From the NCBI RefSeq assembly GCF_024679245.1, contig NC_090184.1:7658047-7722046 (forward strand): a stretch of 64,000 nucleotides of DNA, given 5' to 3'. The translations under genes and the position numbers were made by a program. Origin of the DNA: Pseudorasbora parva (taxonomy: Eukaryota; Chordata; Actinopteri; Cypriniformes; Gobionidae). The stretch's first letter is position 1. Each line of letters begins with the position of its first letter. Shown piece by piece: positions 46,708-57,658 of the stretch. The notes below the pieces were generated by a model. The model was not told where the DNA came from, ran no database searches, and saw only the letters and a list, made by a program, of their open reading frames with translations.

Positions 46708-47989
46708 GGCCCTCATTTATCAAAAGTGCGTACACCAAATTTCCAGCGTACACCTTGCGTACACCCAAACCCACGGTGACTTTGAGATTTATCAATATGG
46801 ACGTTGGCGTACGGCACGCTCAAATCCCACGCCAGCTCAGGAGGCGGTGTACGCACGTTTGAGTTAGTGGGAAAATGCGCAGAAAAACAATTCCTAACAC
46901 CAAAAAGCGCACTGATAAGATATGCTATATGACCCACTGTTAAAAACCACAACAACAACATTCAGTGTTTATTTTCATGCAACATGAACGTCAATGTTTA
47001 ATTTGAGTGACTTTACCAAAGCGTTTGATTTGTAGGCATATGTATTCCTCCAGTCGCGAGCCTGTGCGCTTTATCTGACGTTTCAGGCCCGCCTGGCCCG
47101 GCAGCTGCGCACGGACTGGGACTAAAATAATTCAGATTGACAAAATAATACAAATGACCTTCTTCTTTTAAATAATAATAAAATCAATAAAAAGGACATT
47201 CTTCTTCTAAATAACAAGCGTCATTAAGAATAAAAATCATAATAATAATAAGAAGAATCTTACAAATTGTCATGTAATTATTAATTTGAATGAATGGTAC
47301 TCCACATCACATCATCATCACTATTGTACACCCCAATATTTGTGCCGTGATACGAAATTAAATGCTAATTGTTTCAAAACGTGCTGTAAAATAATGCATT
47401 GTGATGGTAATTTATCATCCAAACAGCTGTTTAAACTGCTGGAGTGCGCTTCTCAACCTCCACTCTGTTAAGAGTAGGCTACTTGTAATTTGGGTCCATA
47501 TTTTGTTTTTGTGGGTGCCTTTAATCCCACTCTTTAAACTCCCAAATAAAACAATTTCGGGTTATTTTCCACTTCCCTGGTGATGGTCTCGATGGGCGCG
47601 TCTCAATCATCTCACTAGTTCAGTAGTCAGGGCACTGATCAGGGAGTCAGCCCAATGACTTATGTCCTAATCAGTGCCCTGACTAGTGGACTAGTGAGAT
47701 GATTGAGCGCGCCCGATCTCCACGTTGGAGAAGTTTCGCTTCTTTGCCATCTTCTGTTTGTCCATGGCGTAAAATGAGGGAGTGGAGGAGGTGGAGACTT
47801 GAATATATAGGGGAGTGTTATTCTAATGACGATCGTTTTCAGTCGCGGCATTTATCAAGGGCAGGTATTGCGTACACCTGGATTGCAGAGGTGCGCACAG
47901 CTTCATAAATCAGGCGATGAGAGGAGTGTAAGCATAATCTTACGCCAACATATACACCAGTTTCTACGCAAGATTGATAAATGAGGGCC
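46708..47989. mobile_element. Harbinger-like DNA element (3-bp TSD)
   Basis: 1282 bp, starting GGCCCTCATTTATCAA and ending TTGATAAATGAGGGCC, with AGT on each side (46705-46707, 47990-47992). There is no transposase frame, so it is non-autonomous. A ~120-bp hairpin (about 47595-47713) with ~45-bp arms (CTCAATCATCTCACTAG and complement) is nested inside. Confidence 0.75.
47595..47713. repeat. Nested hairpin
   Basis: The arms GGGCGCGTCTCAATCATC and GATGATTGAGCGCGCCC pair with few mismatches over ~45 bp and a short loop. Probably a tiny MITE. Confidence 0.7.
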
Positions 47990-48147
47990 AGTGTGAGGTG
48001 TTTTTTTTCCCTGCAACCACAGACCTATGCGGAGGATCGTTCCCGCATCGCCTATGTAATTTCGTTACTGACTGGGCGTGCTCGTGAGTGGGGAACCTCC
48101 GTTTAGGAGGCTGGGACTCCCTTTTGTCACTGTTTTGATCTCTTTAA

Positions 48148-48794
48148 AGGGATCCCATGGTGTTGAGACTTGTATGGCTTAATATAACATAAATGATGTA
48201 TCTTACTGAATTATGTGGTAGAAAACCCATGAAAGATCTACGTTATTTAAAAAATCGATTTTATATTTGGACCATGGGCGGCGCCATTTTGTTTGCGTTC
48301 TAGGTTGATGACGTAGAGTGGTTGAACTCCTCAATCAGCTGGCGTTACCCGTTGCTATTTTTACCACAACGCAACTCGAAAATTTTTTCGGAGTTAAACA
48401 AAACAATTTAATTGCTTTGTAATTGTACTTAAAACACACTCAAACATACATGTGCACACAAACTCACCTACACAAGTCACAAACAGATCGGCGGGCGCGC
48501 ACACACACACCTGACTGCTCTGTCTCAATCGCATGCATCATCACCAAAACATCCTGCCTCTCTTCCTCACGTTACTTTATCCCATCGTCCTACCTAGATA
48601 TTTCCCTCTGCTGGTCACATTAGGCATTATAGTTAATCTACTATCAACAGTCTATCTAGGGAACAGGATGTGTTGAACAGGATATCAACACAGGGAATAG
48701 ATTGAGGGTTATGTATGCGCGCGCAGTGCGTGCGTGTGTGTGTGTGTGTTCGCGCCGATCTGTTGGGGTGTGTGTGTGTTCGCGCCGATCTGTT

Positions 48795-48830
<36 letters not shown>

Positions 48831-49479
48831 CGCGCCGATCTGTTGGGGTGTGTTTGTGAGTCTGTGTGAGAGAGAGAGAGTTTGTGTGCACACGTATGTT
48901 TGAGTGCGTGAAGTCGGACAGCTGTTTGTAAATCTTTACTCGTTATTGCGGTGAACGTGAGACTGAATGACTGCACTCGAACATGTCCACTGGTGTCGGA
49001 CAACACTACAAATGGCCGTCCCTTCAAATAATGCCCTATTTAAGGGTATAGGGTCTATTTCGGATGCAGCCCCTGTCGTGGAGACTGAGCAGCCCAACAT
49101 CTCGATTGAGACAGAGCCTGTCGTGTGCGCGCCCGCCGATCTGTTTGTGACTTGTGTAGGTGAGTTTGTGTGCACATGTATGTTTGAGTGTGTTTTAAGT
49201 ATAATTACAAAGGAATTCATTGTTTTTGTTTAACTCTGAAACAATTTTCGAGTTGCGTTGTGGTAAAAATAGCTACGGGTAATGCCAGCTGATTGAGGAG
49301 TTCAACCACTCTACGTCATCAACCTAGAACGCAAACAAAATGGCGCCGCCCATGGTCCAAATATAAAATCGATTTTTAAAATAACGTAGATCTTTCATGG
49401 GTTTTCTACTACATAATTCAGTAAGAGACATCATTTATGTTATATTAAGCCATACAAGTCTCAACACCATGGGATCCCT
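48148..49479. mobile_element. TTAA-flanked element with long inverted repeats
   Basis: 1332 bp, starting AGGGATCCCATGG and ending CCATGGGATCCCT, with TTAA on both sides (48144-48147, 49480-49483). The inverted repeats run about 350 bp (to about 48525 and from about 49110). TTAA duplication fits piggyBac or Kolobok. No transposase. The centre holds three GT-rich units containing TTCGCGCCGATCTGTTGG (48725-48860). Confidence 0.75.
48725..48860. repeat. GT-rich minisatellite
   Basis: Three units of (GT)n plus TTCGCGCCGATCTGTTGG inside the TTAA element. Part of the unit is shared with its inverted repeats (GATCGGCGGGCGCGC). Confidence 0.8.
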
Positions 49480-50172
49480 TTAAGGAGGAGATGATCAAAG
49501 TATTCGACCAATCGGTTTTCGGACACGAGGCATCGCGTCGTTTCCTGGAGGGTCTGAATGTGAATCTGAAGGAGGAGATTTATGCTCGCGGTTCACCGGC
49601 CCAGCTCAACCAACTGATAGAGCTGGCAATTCGCCTGGTTAGATGCTTTGAGCAACGGCGTCGGGCTCGTGCCGCTTCCACCACTCTTCGCGACCCTTCT
49701 ATGCCTGTCACTGCTAGACCTGATCCTGAGCCCATGCAGTTGGGTAGCATTCGTCTTCTGCCAGAAGAGAAACAACGCCACATCTCCAACAGACTCTGTC
49801 TTTATTGCGGCAGGGCTGGCCACTTCACAGCATCATGCCCAGTAAAAGCCACAGCTCGCCAGTGAGTACTGCAAGACAGAGGAGTACTGACGAGCGCGAC
49901 TGTTACATCCTCTCCATCCAAGTCCTGTACCACCTTGCCCGCCGTCCTTCCTTGGGCCGGTTCCACCGTCTCATGCCCCGCATTGATGGGGGCAAAAATA
50001 TCTACATTTGTGTCTGAAGATGAACGAAGGTCTTACGGGTGTCGGACGACATGTATGGAGGACCAAACCTGCATAAATTAAAAATAAATAAATTCATGAA
50101 TGAATAAGTCAATACATTTATAAATATGTAAATTAATAAGCAGATACACAGGTGAATAAATGTTTTCAATGA

Positions 50173-50338
50173 ACGCTGTGCTAAGTGAGCTAGTCAATAG
50201 GAATTCATTTTGTGAAATCTAATTACATGGACATTTTTATTTTTATTTATTTCTTTTCTCGTTTGCTTTTAGTGCTTTCTTTCGGAAACAACGGACCATA
50301 TGAGATTACAAATCACAGTTCATCACTTAGCACAGCGT
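50173..50338. mobile_element. 166-bp hairpin MITE
   Basis: Perfect 16-bp inverted ends ACGCTGTGCTAAGTGA and TCACTTAGCACAGCGT. It begins eight bases after the end of the large inverted-repeat element. No coding content. Confidence 0.65.
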
Positions 50339-51277
50339 ACCAACTTCGTTTTCCCCGAAGTCATCTTTACAGACAGGTCGCCGTGCTCAGCCTCTGATAG
50401 GCGCTCAACTGTTTTTCCTGTCCTGGGTATCCTGGATGTTACCATGTGAATATATAACTTGAATTTTTCAATCTGAATTTGAACAGTTGAATTGCACGTC
50501 TTCTTTGAATAATATTAACTTGAAATTTGAGATCTGAATTTGAGCAATCAAATTTGATCAACCTGAATCTATTTTATCTGATTTTTTTTTGTTTTTGTTT
50601 TTATTTTATTTTGTATTTGAATTTGGGAGCATTGAAAAATATTCATAGATATTCAGGTTTTGAGAGGTAAATTCAAATGGTTTCCAAAGTAAAATAATTT
50701 CAAAGGGGTGAATTCAGAGCAAATTAATTCAAGATAAATGTTTTTCAAAATAAAATATTTCATAACTAAGTATTCAGGGGCTGTTAAATTTCAAATAATT
50801 ATGTATCTTGTTTGCTTCCATACACCGACATCTTGGATGCACTGGGGGTAACGTAAGCAGATAAACATCACATTTTAATTTTTGGGTGAACTATCCCTTT
50901 AACAGAGAACCATTACACCCCTTACAGTTTTATACACATTATAACAAAATCTCACCTTTGAATTTCCTCTTTTCTTCTTCTAATAGTTCCAGTCCAGCTT
51001 CTATTCATTTTAACGGTTCTTCCGACGATGAAGAGGCTAAATGCCAGGTCCCATGGCATGACATTTTTATTTTATGAGGTTTTTCAACCTTAATATGAGT
51101 TTTCCTAGCCTGAATGTTGTCCCCAAGTGGGTAGAAATGTGGATCTGTGTAAACTGAGTTCTGGCTGTCTTTCTCTGCCTATGAGAAAATGAGAGCCCAG
51201 ACGAGCTGATCTTGAATTCAATGACTTGTTATGACGTCATCAGGAAAGATTTCCTCCCCTTCCTCTGCTTTGCCTGC
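50339..51277. other. Repeat fragments, no gene
   Basis: AT-rich TTGAATTTG-type sequence at 50460-50780, then a GGGTGAACTATCCCTTTAA end at about 50884-50902 of the kind found on many fish DNA elements, then an unassigned stretch. No supported coding sequence. Confidence 0.4.
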
Positions 51278-51585
51278 TGTGGCAAGCAGCGGGTCGAGGG
51301 ACCGCGACAGCGAGCCGGTGACAAGTGGTAATGAGTACCAGCTGCGCGACACACCGGTCTCGTCTCGCGGCTGAGGGACGGGAGCATAAAAGGAGGAGCG
51401 AAGGCAGCGGAAGACGAGAGAGGACCAGGCCTAGATTTATGTTATGTTTCGTTTACGTTTTGTTGTGTGTGTGCGGGCAGTCGTCCGTGAGGGGCTGGCC
51501 CCGGTTTACTTTCGTTTTGTTTATTTATTTTGAAATTAAAAAGTTTGTTAAACGTTCGTCGGTTCCCGCCTCGTTCCTTCCATTA
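51278..51585 (+). mobile_element. Diverged relative of the solo LTR
   Basis: Begins TGTGGCAAGCAGCGGG and follows 9860-10177 through GCATAAAAGG and the CAGTCGTCCGTGAGGGGCTG block. It loses similarity near CCTTCC at the 3' end, so the end is truncated or altered. Confidence 0.6.
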
Positions 51586-51646
51586 ACCCGCCCAGAGAAT
51601 TAGTAGAGAAGGGATTCAGTTTATCAGTCGCGATGTCAGCAGCACA

Positions 51647-52167
51647 TAGCCTAGAAATCTAGACGCACCCTAGCGGCAGCAAATCTAATCTGCACCAAGT
51701 GTCTTCTAGCAACTCTCAATAGACTTTTGAGCTGTAAACGCCAAACTCTGGTCAGGCCAATCACATCGTGTATAAAGTCGGTGGGCAGGGCTTAACACAA
51801 TGACGGCCGAGTTGTGCTTGCGTGCTTCTAGTAAACACAGAAGCTGGCGAAAGGCTGTCTTTCAAATCAGCTTTGGCTGCGACTTTGGAATACTTGGAGT
51901 TAAGCTTTTCTCTGAGAAAAGAACAAAGAATGGCACTGAAGTCATTCTTAAGAAGGGAAGATGTGTTCTGAGTTTTGCCAAAAGTTTAATCTTTCAACTA
52001 GCTCTGCTTCACCTTCGTTGCTCTGGTTGGTTGTAGCGCTATCCTATTGCGTGCACGCCATGCAGAGGGGGTTTGAAAGACAACCGTTTATCCCGTCCCT
52101 CGGATTGAGCTGTCAATGGTGAGTTTCCAGACCAAACATCTTGATGTGGGTCTGGCTTGTCAGGCTT
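51647..52167. mobile_element. MULE-like MITE, independent insertion
   Basis: Starts TAGCCTAG, ends CAGGCTT, with AGCAGCACA directly repeated on both sides (51638-51646, 52168-52176). An independent 9-bp duplication for the TAGCC family. Confidence 0.8.
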
Positions 52168-52315
52168 AGCAGCACAGACTTTACCATATGGATTTGACAG
52201 CACCGCCACAAATAGTGAGCAATAGTGTTCATTAATGCCTGATCTGGGATCAGTGAGTTCTGATGTGTAGGTAATCATTCAAGTTTACACAAACTTCTTT
52301 CTAAATCGTCTAAAT

Positions 52316-53452
52316 CAACACATTCTTACACCCAACTCGTCACATATGGACGCTTGACCAGGACCCCTTGTCGTCACTTTTCAACAAGCTGGGCGTACCT
52401 TTATCATCATTTTTTGACGCGCTGGGTGCTCCATTCACTTCAATGAGAAACCTTTGGCGTCATACACAGACGCATTTAATTCTTTGCGTTTGTAAAAGCA
52501 GACATGATTTTATTAATATTTTAAGGCTACTTTTATATTTTGGAGCAACTAACCCAACTCCTACCCTAAACCTACCCACATCTTAAGAATATAAAACACA
52601 TACCAGGCAAATAAATGTACAGTCACAAGTATTTATTGCAAAATCTGACGAAAACAGTATAAAAGTATTAGCTCATGTTGCATTCCAAGTCTTCTGAAGT
52701 CATACGATGTCTTCATGTGAAGAACAGAGTTGATCTTGATGTTTTAATCGCTGAAATGATGATCCTGCTGCCCCGTGAACAAACTCATTCATATCTCATT
52801 CAAATAATTCAAAAGACTCTTAAACATGACGCAATCGGTCACAAGACACAGGAGAGCCAATGACATTTTACAATCAATGCTGACGTAATGACGCAATTGG
52901 TCACGAGACATACGAGAGCCAATGCAATTTCACTATGAAATTTGAAGTACGGGCAGCAATATTTGAAATTTGATGTGTTTGTTCATGATCTTCGGCGGAT
53001 GGAGATGCTGATCGCTTTTGGGGATTTTCTTCATGCAAATCAATCGTTTGGCCTCGGAAAACTTGGATTATTTAATTTTTTGAATAACTCGTGGATGCAG
53101 TCGTATGTTATATACGTATGTTTTATATATATATATATATATATGTTTTATATCATGTTCACACAAATGGGTAGGTTTAGGGATGGGGTGGGGTTGGGTT
53201 ACATGTTAAAATGTGTCTAAATAGCGTAAATAAAATAAATGTAAATTAAATTATGCTTGCTGATTAATAAATTTCACCATGGCGATAATATTCCCATTCC
53301 CAGTGCGTCTCAAGGTTTCTCATTGAAATGAAGTATGGAGCACCCAGCGCGTCGAAAATTGACGATAAAGGTACGCCCAGTTCGTTGAAAAGTGACGACA
53401 AGGGGTCCTGGTCAAGCGTCCATATGTGACGAATTGGGTGTGCGAATGTGTT
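52316..53452. mobile_element. Long-arm hairpin element, GTCTAAAT duplicated
   Basis: The ends CAACACATTC and GAATGTGTTG are inverted, and the arms continue for about 140 bp (CGTCACATATGGACGCTTGACC region). GTCTAAAT lies at 52308-52315 and 53453-53460. The first base may belong to either end, so the duplication is 7 or 8 bp. The interior has no transposase. It interrupts a small minus-strand reading frame. Confidence 0.72.
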
Positions 53453-53460
53453 GTCTAAAT

Positions 53461-53530
53461 CGTCCTGCCACTGGCCGTCTTGATGCATCAGTAAATCAAG
53501 CCAGTGACTAAAACCATCAACTTCACTCAT
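53461..53530 (-). pseudogene. Small interrupted reading frame
   Basis: On the minus strand from 53530: MSEVDGFSHWLDLLMHQDG, then QWQDDLD, where the element at 52316-53452 cuts in. Beyond the element (52315 downward) the frame would go on only about ten codons to a stop. Upstream of the ATG is a pyrimidine-rich CTCTCTGTAG that could be a splice acceptor. The family is not recognised. It could be chance. Confidence 0.3.
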
Positions 53531-54842
53531 TTCTGTTAGCAGTACAAAACAAATCTGTTCTTTAAACTACAGAGAGCAATCAAATAACACTCGTTATAAT
53601 GTTTGGATCGGTCAATCATACGTTTATCTGCAGTCCACAATTGCCCAAACTGCCATTTGAATGACGCTGCTCATTATGCACAACTGAAGCTCTTACTGTA
53701 CTTACTTGTTGGTTGTGGTGAAAGCATTTTGTGAGAGAAATAGAGTTGCAAAGTTCACGCATGTTTATTCAGAGCTCTCAGATACAAAAAATAAACTCTC
53801 AAAAACTCGGTACAATAACACTTACGGATACGTCAAAAGTTTAATCTGTCAACTAGCTCTGCTTCACCTTCGTTGCTCTGGTTGGTTGTAGCGCTATCCT
53901 ATCGCGTGCAGAGGGAGTTTGAAAGACAACCGTTTATCCGCCCCTCGGATTGAGCTGTCAATGGTGAGTTTCCAGACCAAACATCTTGATGTGGGTCTGG
54001 CTTGTCAGGCTAGGTGGCTGTACTAGGAACACACCTGTTTTTAAACTGCGGTGCTTAAAAACACATGCAAACGATAAACTTTTGTGACCGTACAGCACAG
54101 AAACATCACATGAGCGTAGTCCAACATCTACCGGTTGACAAATTTCTACCGGTTAATCGTGTCTACCGGTATATCGCCCTACTCCTAGTGCAGCCACCGC
54201 AATGGCTTGCACCAACAGTTGCTCAGGCAAAACCTCTGTTGAAAAAAACAACATATGCTGGTTAGGTTTTTGAAGCATGGCAGCTGGTTTATGCTGGTCC
54301 TGGTCCTCTATTTTCTCTATTTTGGAATACACTAAAAACTGTAATGTACTGCATATTTAATTCATTATATGTATTGTTTTACCTTCATTTATTAAAAGGC
54401 ATTATATCATCATCTTATTTACGCACACTGTACAGGCATAAATCATTACAACACAAGTCTATTGGACTTCACTCGGATAGGACGAGTGCTATCCATTATG
54501 TCTTCTTATTTAGCTAAATGCCAGGTATGATGTTGTTTTCCTTGATTTACCCAAGGCAAAAGGCCTCATGACTTTGAAACGGAATAGAATTATAGACTAT
54601 ATTCACATCATATGCGTCTGGTGCGAAAACGATCGCAGCACTGCTCTTTACGCACCGCTCCTGGAACGGTTCGCCGGACCGTGTCCGCTGTCATCCGTTG
54701 ACAATGGGTACGGCAAAAAATACACACCGCATATGCACGGCAAACGGAGTATGTGTGCAATGGCCGTCACTTACAGCAGCACTCTGGTCTGCAATTAACG
54801 CTCTGAAAGCTGCCACAGTTGCAACGAGATGGTGCGATGCAT

Positions 54843-56570
54843 TAGCCTGACAAGCCAGACCCACATCAAGATGTTTGGTCTAGAAACTCACCATTGACAG
54901 CTCAATCCGAGGGGCGGGATAAACGGTCGTCTTTCAAACTCCCTCTGCACACGATAGGATAGCGCTTCAACCAACCAGAGCAATGAAGGTGAAACAGAGC
55001 TTGTTGATAGATTAAACATTCGCCGTATCCGGTCAGCAAAACTCTGAACACATCTTCCCTTCTTAAGAATGACTTCAGTGCTGTTCTTTTTTCAGAGAAA
55101 AGCTTAACTCCAAGTCTTCCAGAGTCGCGGTCAAAGCTGATTCGAAAGACCGCCGTTCGCCAGTTTCTGTGTTTACTAGAAGCACGCAAACGCAACTCGG
55201 CCGTCGTCATTATGGCCCCGCCCGCTGACTCTATAAACGATGTGATTGGCCCGGCAAGAGTTTGGCGAATACAGCTCAGAAGGGTATTGAGAGTTAGCCT
55301 GGTTTTACCAGACTTTCGTACATTTCATTTGTACATAGAGTCTGGCCACTCTCCATTGACAAGGGTTTATTTCAGCGAAGGCGGGCACCCTGTTGAGGTT
55401 TAAAACTATTGGATCTGCCCTGAGCCACTCTGGATCTGCCATAACCAATCGCTAACGTTTGGTCGTGTCGTATGTCATGCGCCCTTCGCCTGTTTCACTC
55501 ATGGAAATCCGAGAAAATAAAAGTGCACAAGTGCTCAGTAATAAAACTATAGGATAAAACCTAAAACTCGTGCATTCGGATTGTGATTTATTCACGCCAC
55601 GGTGGAGAGGAGAGTTCTGTGTTCGGGAACGCGGCGCTCACGCGGTCCGTAACATCATTGTATGCTGTAAATAAAATGTCAAATACTTGGTATGATAATA
55701 AATGCTGCTATAAATAACGGACCGATTCAAATGTTTAAGTGCTTTTATTTTAATTTGTTTGAGCGGTGATGAAATATATTGCTCTTCTAAATACTTGCCA
55801 GCATTTTAAGGAAATACAAGTCTATAATCCTAATAACAGCAAAGCAACCGTATGGTGTTCTGCAGTGGTCAAAAATGATTAAAAACAGTGAATTCTGAAG
55901 TGATATATTGTTGAAAACTCAGAGATGTGGATTCGGACAGCTGTTACATCAACATGACCTTGCGTTTGTCAAAAGCAGTCGGTAACTCGGCTGGGGATTT
56001 TTCCGCGGGTGGTGAGAGACGGATGGCAATAAAATAACTGACCAGTCCCTGTAACTTAAATGATGGCAATACCTTCCGACCCCACGAGAAACAGTTACCG
56101 TCCGAATAGCTTCAGCAACTCCTTCATCACTAACGGAGCGAGCTGGAAAATCAAACTTTTCCCGAGTTTACCCTGTTGGAGGGCCACAACATCATGGCCA
56201 CCAACAAACCCCAGCAAAGACTGTTATTGCTCCGGCTTTAACTTCTGGATATTCGGCAGCGGTGCCACAATGCAATGAATGGTTTAGTTTGCATCTTTCT
56301 CCGCGCCATTACTGAACTACAACTCAAACTAGCGCTCGACATCAACGTCATCGTTCTCAGCCACTCCCTCTGTTCGCTGATTGGACCGGTAAAAATTTGT
56401 TTGGAGAAAACCTAAGACTACACAGCAGTCCCAGGCGTAGTACTGAAGGAAAATGAAAATTGAGCGGAAGTACGTAGGAGGGCAGAGCCAGGCTAATTGA
56501 GAGTTGCTAGACGACACTCTCGGGCAGATTAAATTTGCTGCCGCTAGGGTGCGTCTAGATTTCTGGGCTA
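54843..56570. mobile_element. MULE-like MITE, copy 3, with nested element
   Basis: Same insertion as 12498 and 40164, in inverse. GCGATGCAT flanks it at 54834-54842 and 56571-56579. The element at 55295-56495 is nested inside. Confidence 0.75.
55295..56495. mobile_element. TAGCCTGG element with verified 9-bp TSD
   Basis: 1201 bp, TAGCCTGG to CCAGGCTA, with ATTGAGAGT on both sides (55286-55294, 56496-56504). Copies 1 and 2 have the uninterrupted site. It shares the TAGCC end and 9-bp duplication with the MITE it sits in, so both are likely Mutator-like. No transposase frame. Confidence 0.85.
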
Positions 56571-57658
56571 GCGATGCATCATATTGATAGCACAACGACT
56601 CTTTGTACTTCTGTCCAACTTCCAATTTTTCGGGTATTTTTGGTAGCTGGATATACATAATTTGTTGTGTCTAGATATGAATGAGGATATGGTTAGTGAT
56701 AAATCAAAATGTTATTGTTGTTCATTATCATTTAGTGGGGATTAGGAACATTTTAGGGTAGCTTCAGCCCCCCTAAAATTGGCCGAACGACGTCCCAGTA
56801 TATGACCATCCAGTGAATATTAGTTTCTGTACCACTCAATTCCAATTTCATTTTAACTCCTATGGTGGCCGATTTAGCCCAAGATTAACATGGCTTCCAG
56901 TTCGACCTCATCCATGAGTGCCACCGAGTGTTAAAACGCGAAAGGCGAAGCTTGAATTTACGGGTATGTCCCTCTTTGGCTAATGTACTTTAAAGATGGA
57001 GGGGCAACATGGCGACCGGCATTCGAACCCCTCATCCGTATGTATTTTAAATGGCATATTATAAACTTACGAGAATACTTTATTACTTGAAAGAAGTAAA
57101 TATACATTAATGAGCACATATATTTTTGAAAGAACTACGTTTTTTTTTAGCTAAGAATAAACTAAAAAAGTTACACAGTGTAGCTTTGAAATACATAATA
57201 TTAACATCATGTACATACATGGAGTTATAATAGTCATTACTATTCAAGTCGTATCATAACTGGAAAAACCTGAAAACCAAAGAAAGAAAACATCTGTATT
57301 TTCTACTTTCTTTAGACAATATACAATATTACAATTAAATACGGAAGGTCTGTTTTATTAGTGTTTTTGTTCTATTGTGTGTGCTTGTCTTCAGTAAGCT
57401 TGAGAGTTTATTTTAGGCTATATTAGATTTTTAAATGATATTGAAAATGCTGATAAGAATTATAAAATTTCAGTCGTATCAAAAATGTTGATACCTTATT
57501 TTAAGCAAAAATAACTATATTTTAATATACATCATTATCGTTAAAATAAAGTGATTTTTTTTATTATTTAAAAGTCAGGAAGAGTCATGGATCTTTCAAC
57601 TTTTAGTATGCACTCTTTTTTATTTACAGAGGGTGAAGGTAAAGAGGGATGAGCTGCA

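Larger units (their letters stand above)
30048..47083 (+). repeat. Segmental duplication copy 2 (direct)
   Basis: Partner of 2370-18848. Copy-specific: an L2 tail at 30257-30490 and an L2 element at 31329-32889. It retains the ~360-bp segment 40735-41095 that copy 1 lacks, and has an empty Tc1 site at about 39553. Downstream of 47083 the sequence continues through the Harbinger-like element and gag, which copy 1 has lost. Confidence 0.9.
46443..49865 (+). pseudogene. Ty3/gypsy-like gag broken by two DNA transposons
   Basis: Three pieces remain: 46443-46707 (coiled coil and Pro-rich start), 47993-48147 (core segment) and 49483-49865 (ending with a CLYCGRAGHFTASC zinc knuckle, CX2CX4HX4C). A Harbinger-like element (46708-47989) and a TTAA-flanked element (48148-49479) separate them. 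The middle piece also has an in-frame TAG at 48104-48106. Only about 130 bp of pol-side sequence follows before the hairpin arm at 50010. It cannot encode a working Gag. Identification rests on the zinc knuckle and gag-like layout. Confidence 0.82.
30493..50164. mobile_element. ~19.7-kb nested inverted-repeat element carrying a gene
   Basis: The outer ends are inverted copies: AACATTTATTCACC at 30493 and its complement ending at 50164, extending about 100 bp. Inward from each end come a hairpin block (30594-30780 with 34850-34955; 44419-44602 with 50010-50075) and an inner arm (34956-36098; 43300-44418). The core (36099-43299) holds the two-exon gene. The left hairpin is opened by a Tc1-like element and the right one by gypsy gag sequence. 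No target duplication or transposase of its own was found, so mobility is inferred only. Confidence 0.6.

Noticed and set aside
48633..49027. Reading frames of Thr-His repeats
   Set aside because: They are translations of the GT-rich minisatellite inside a non-coding transposon.
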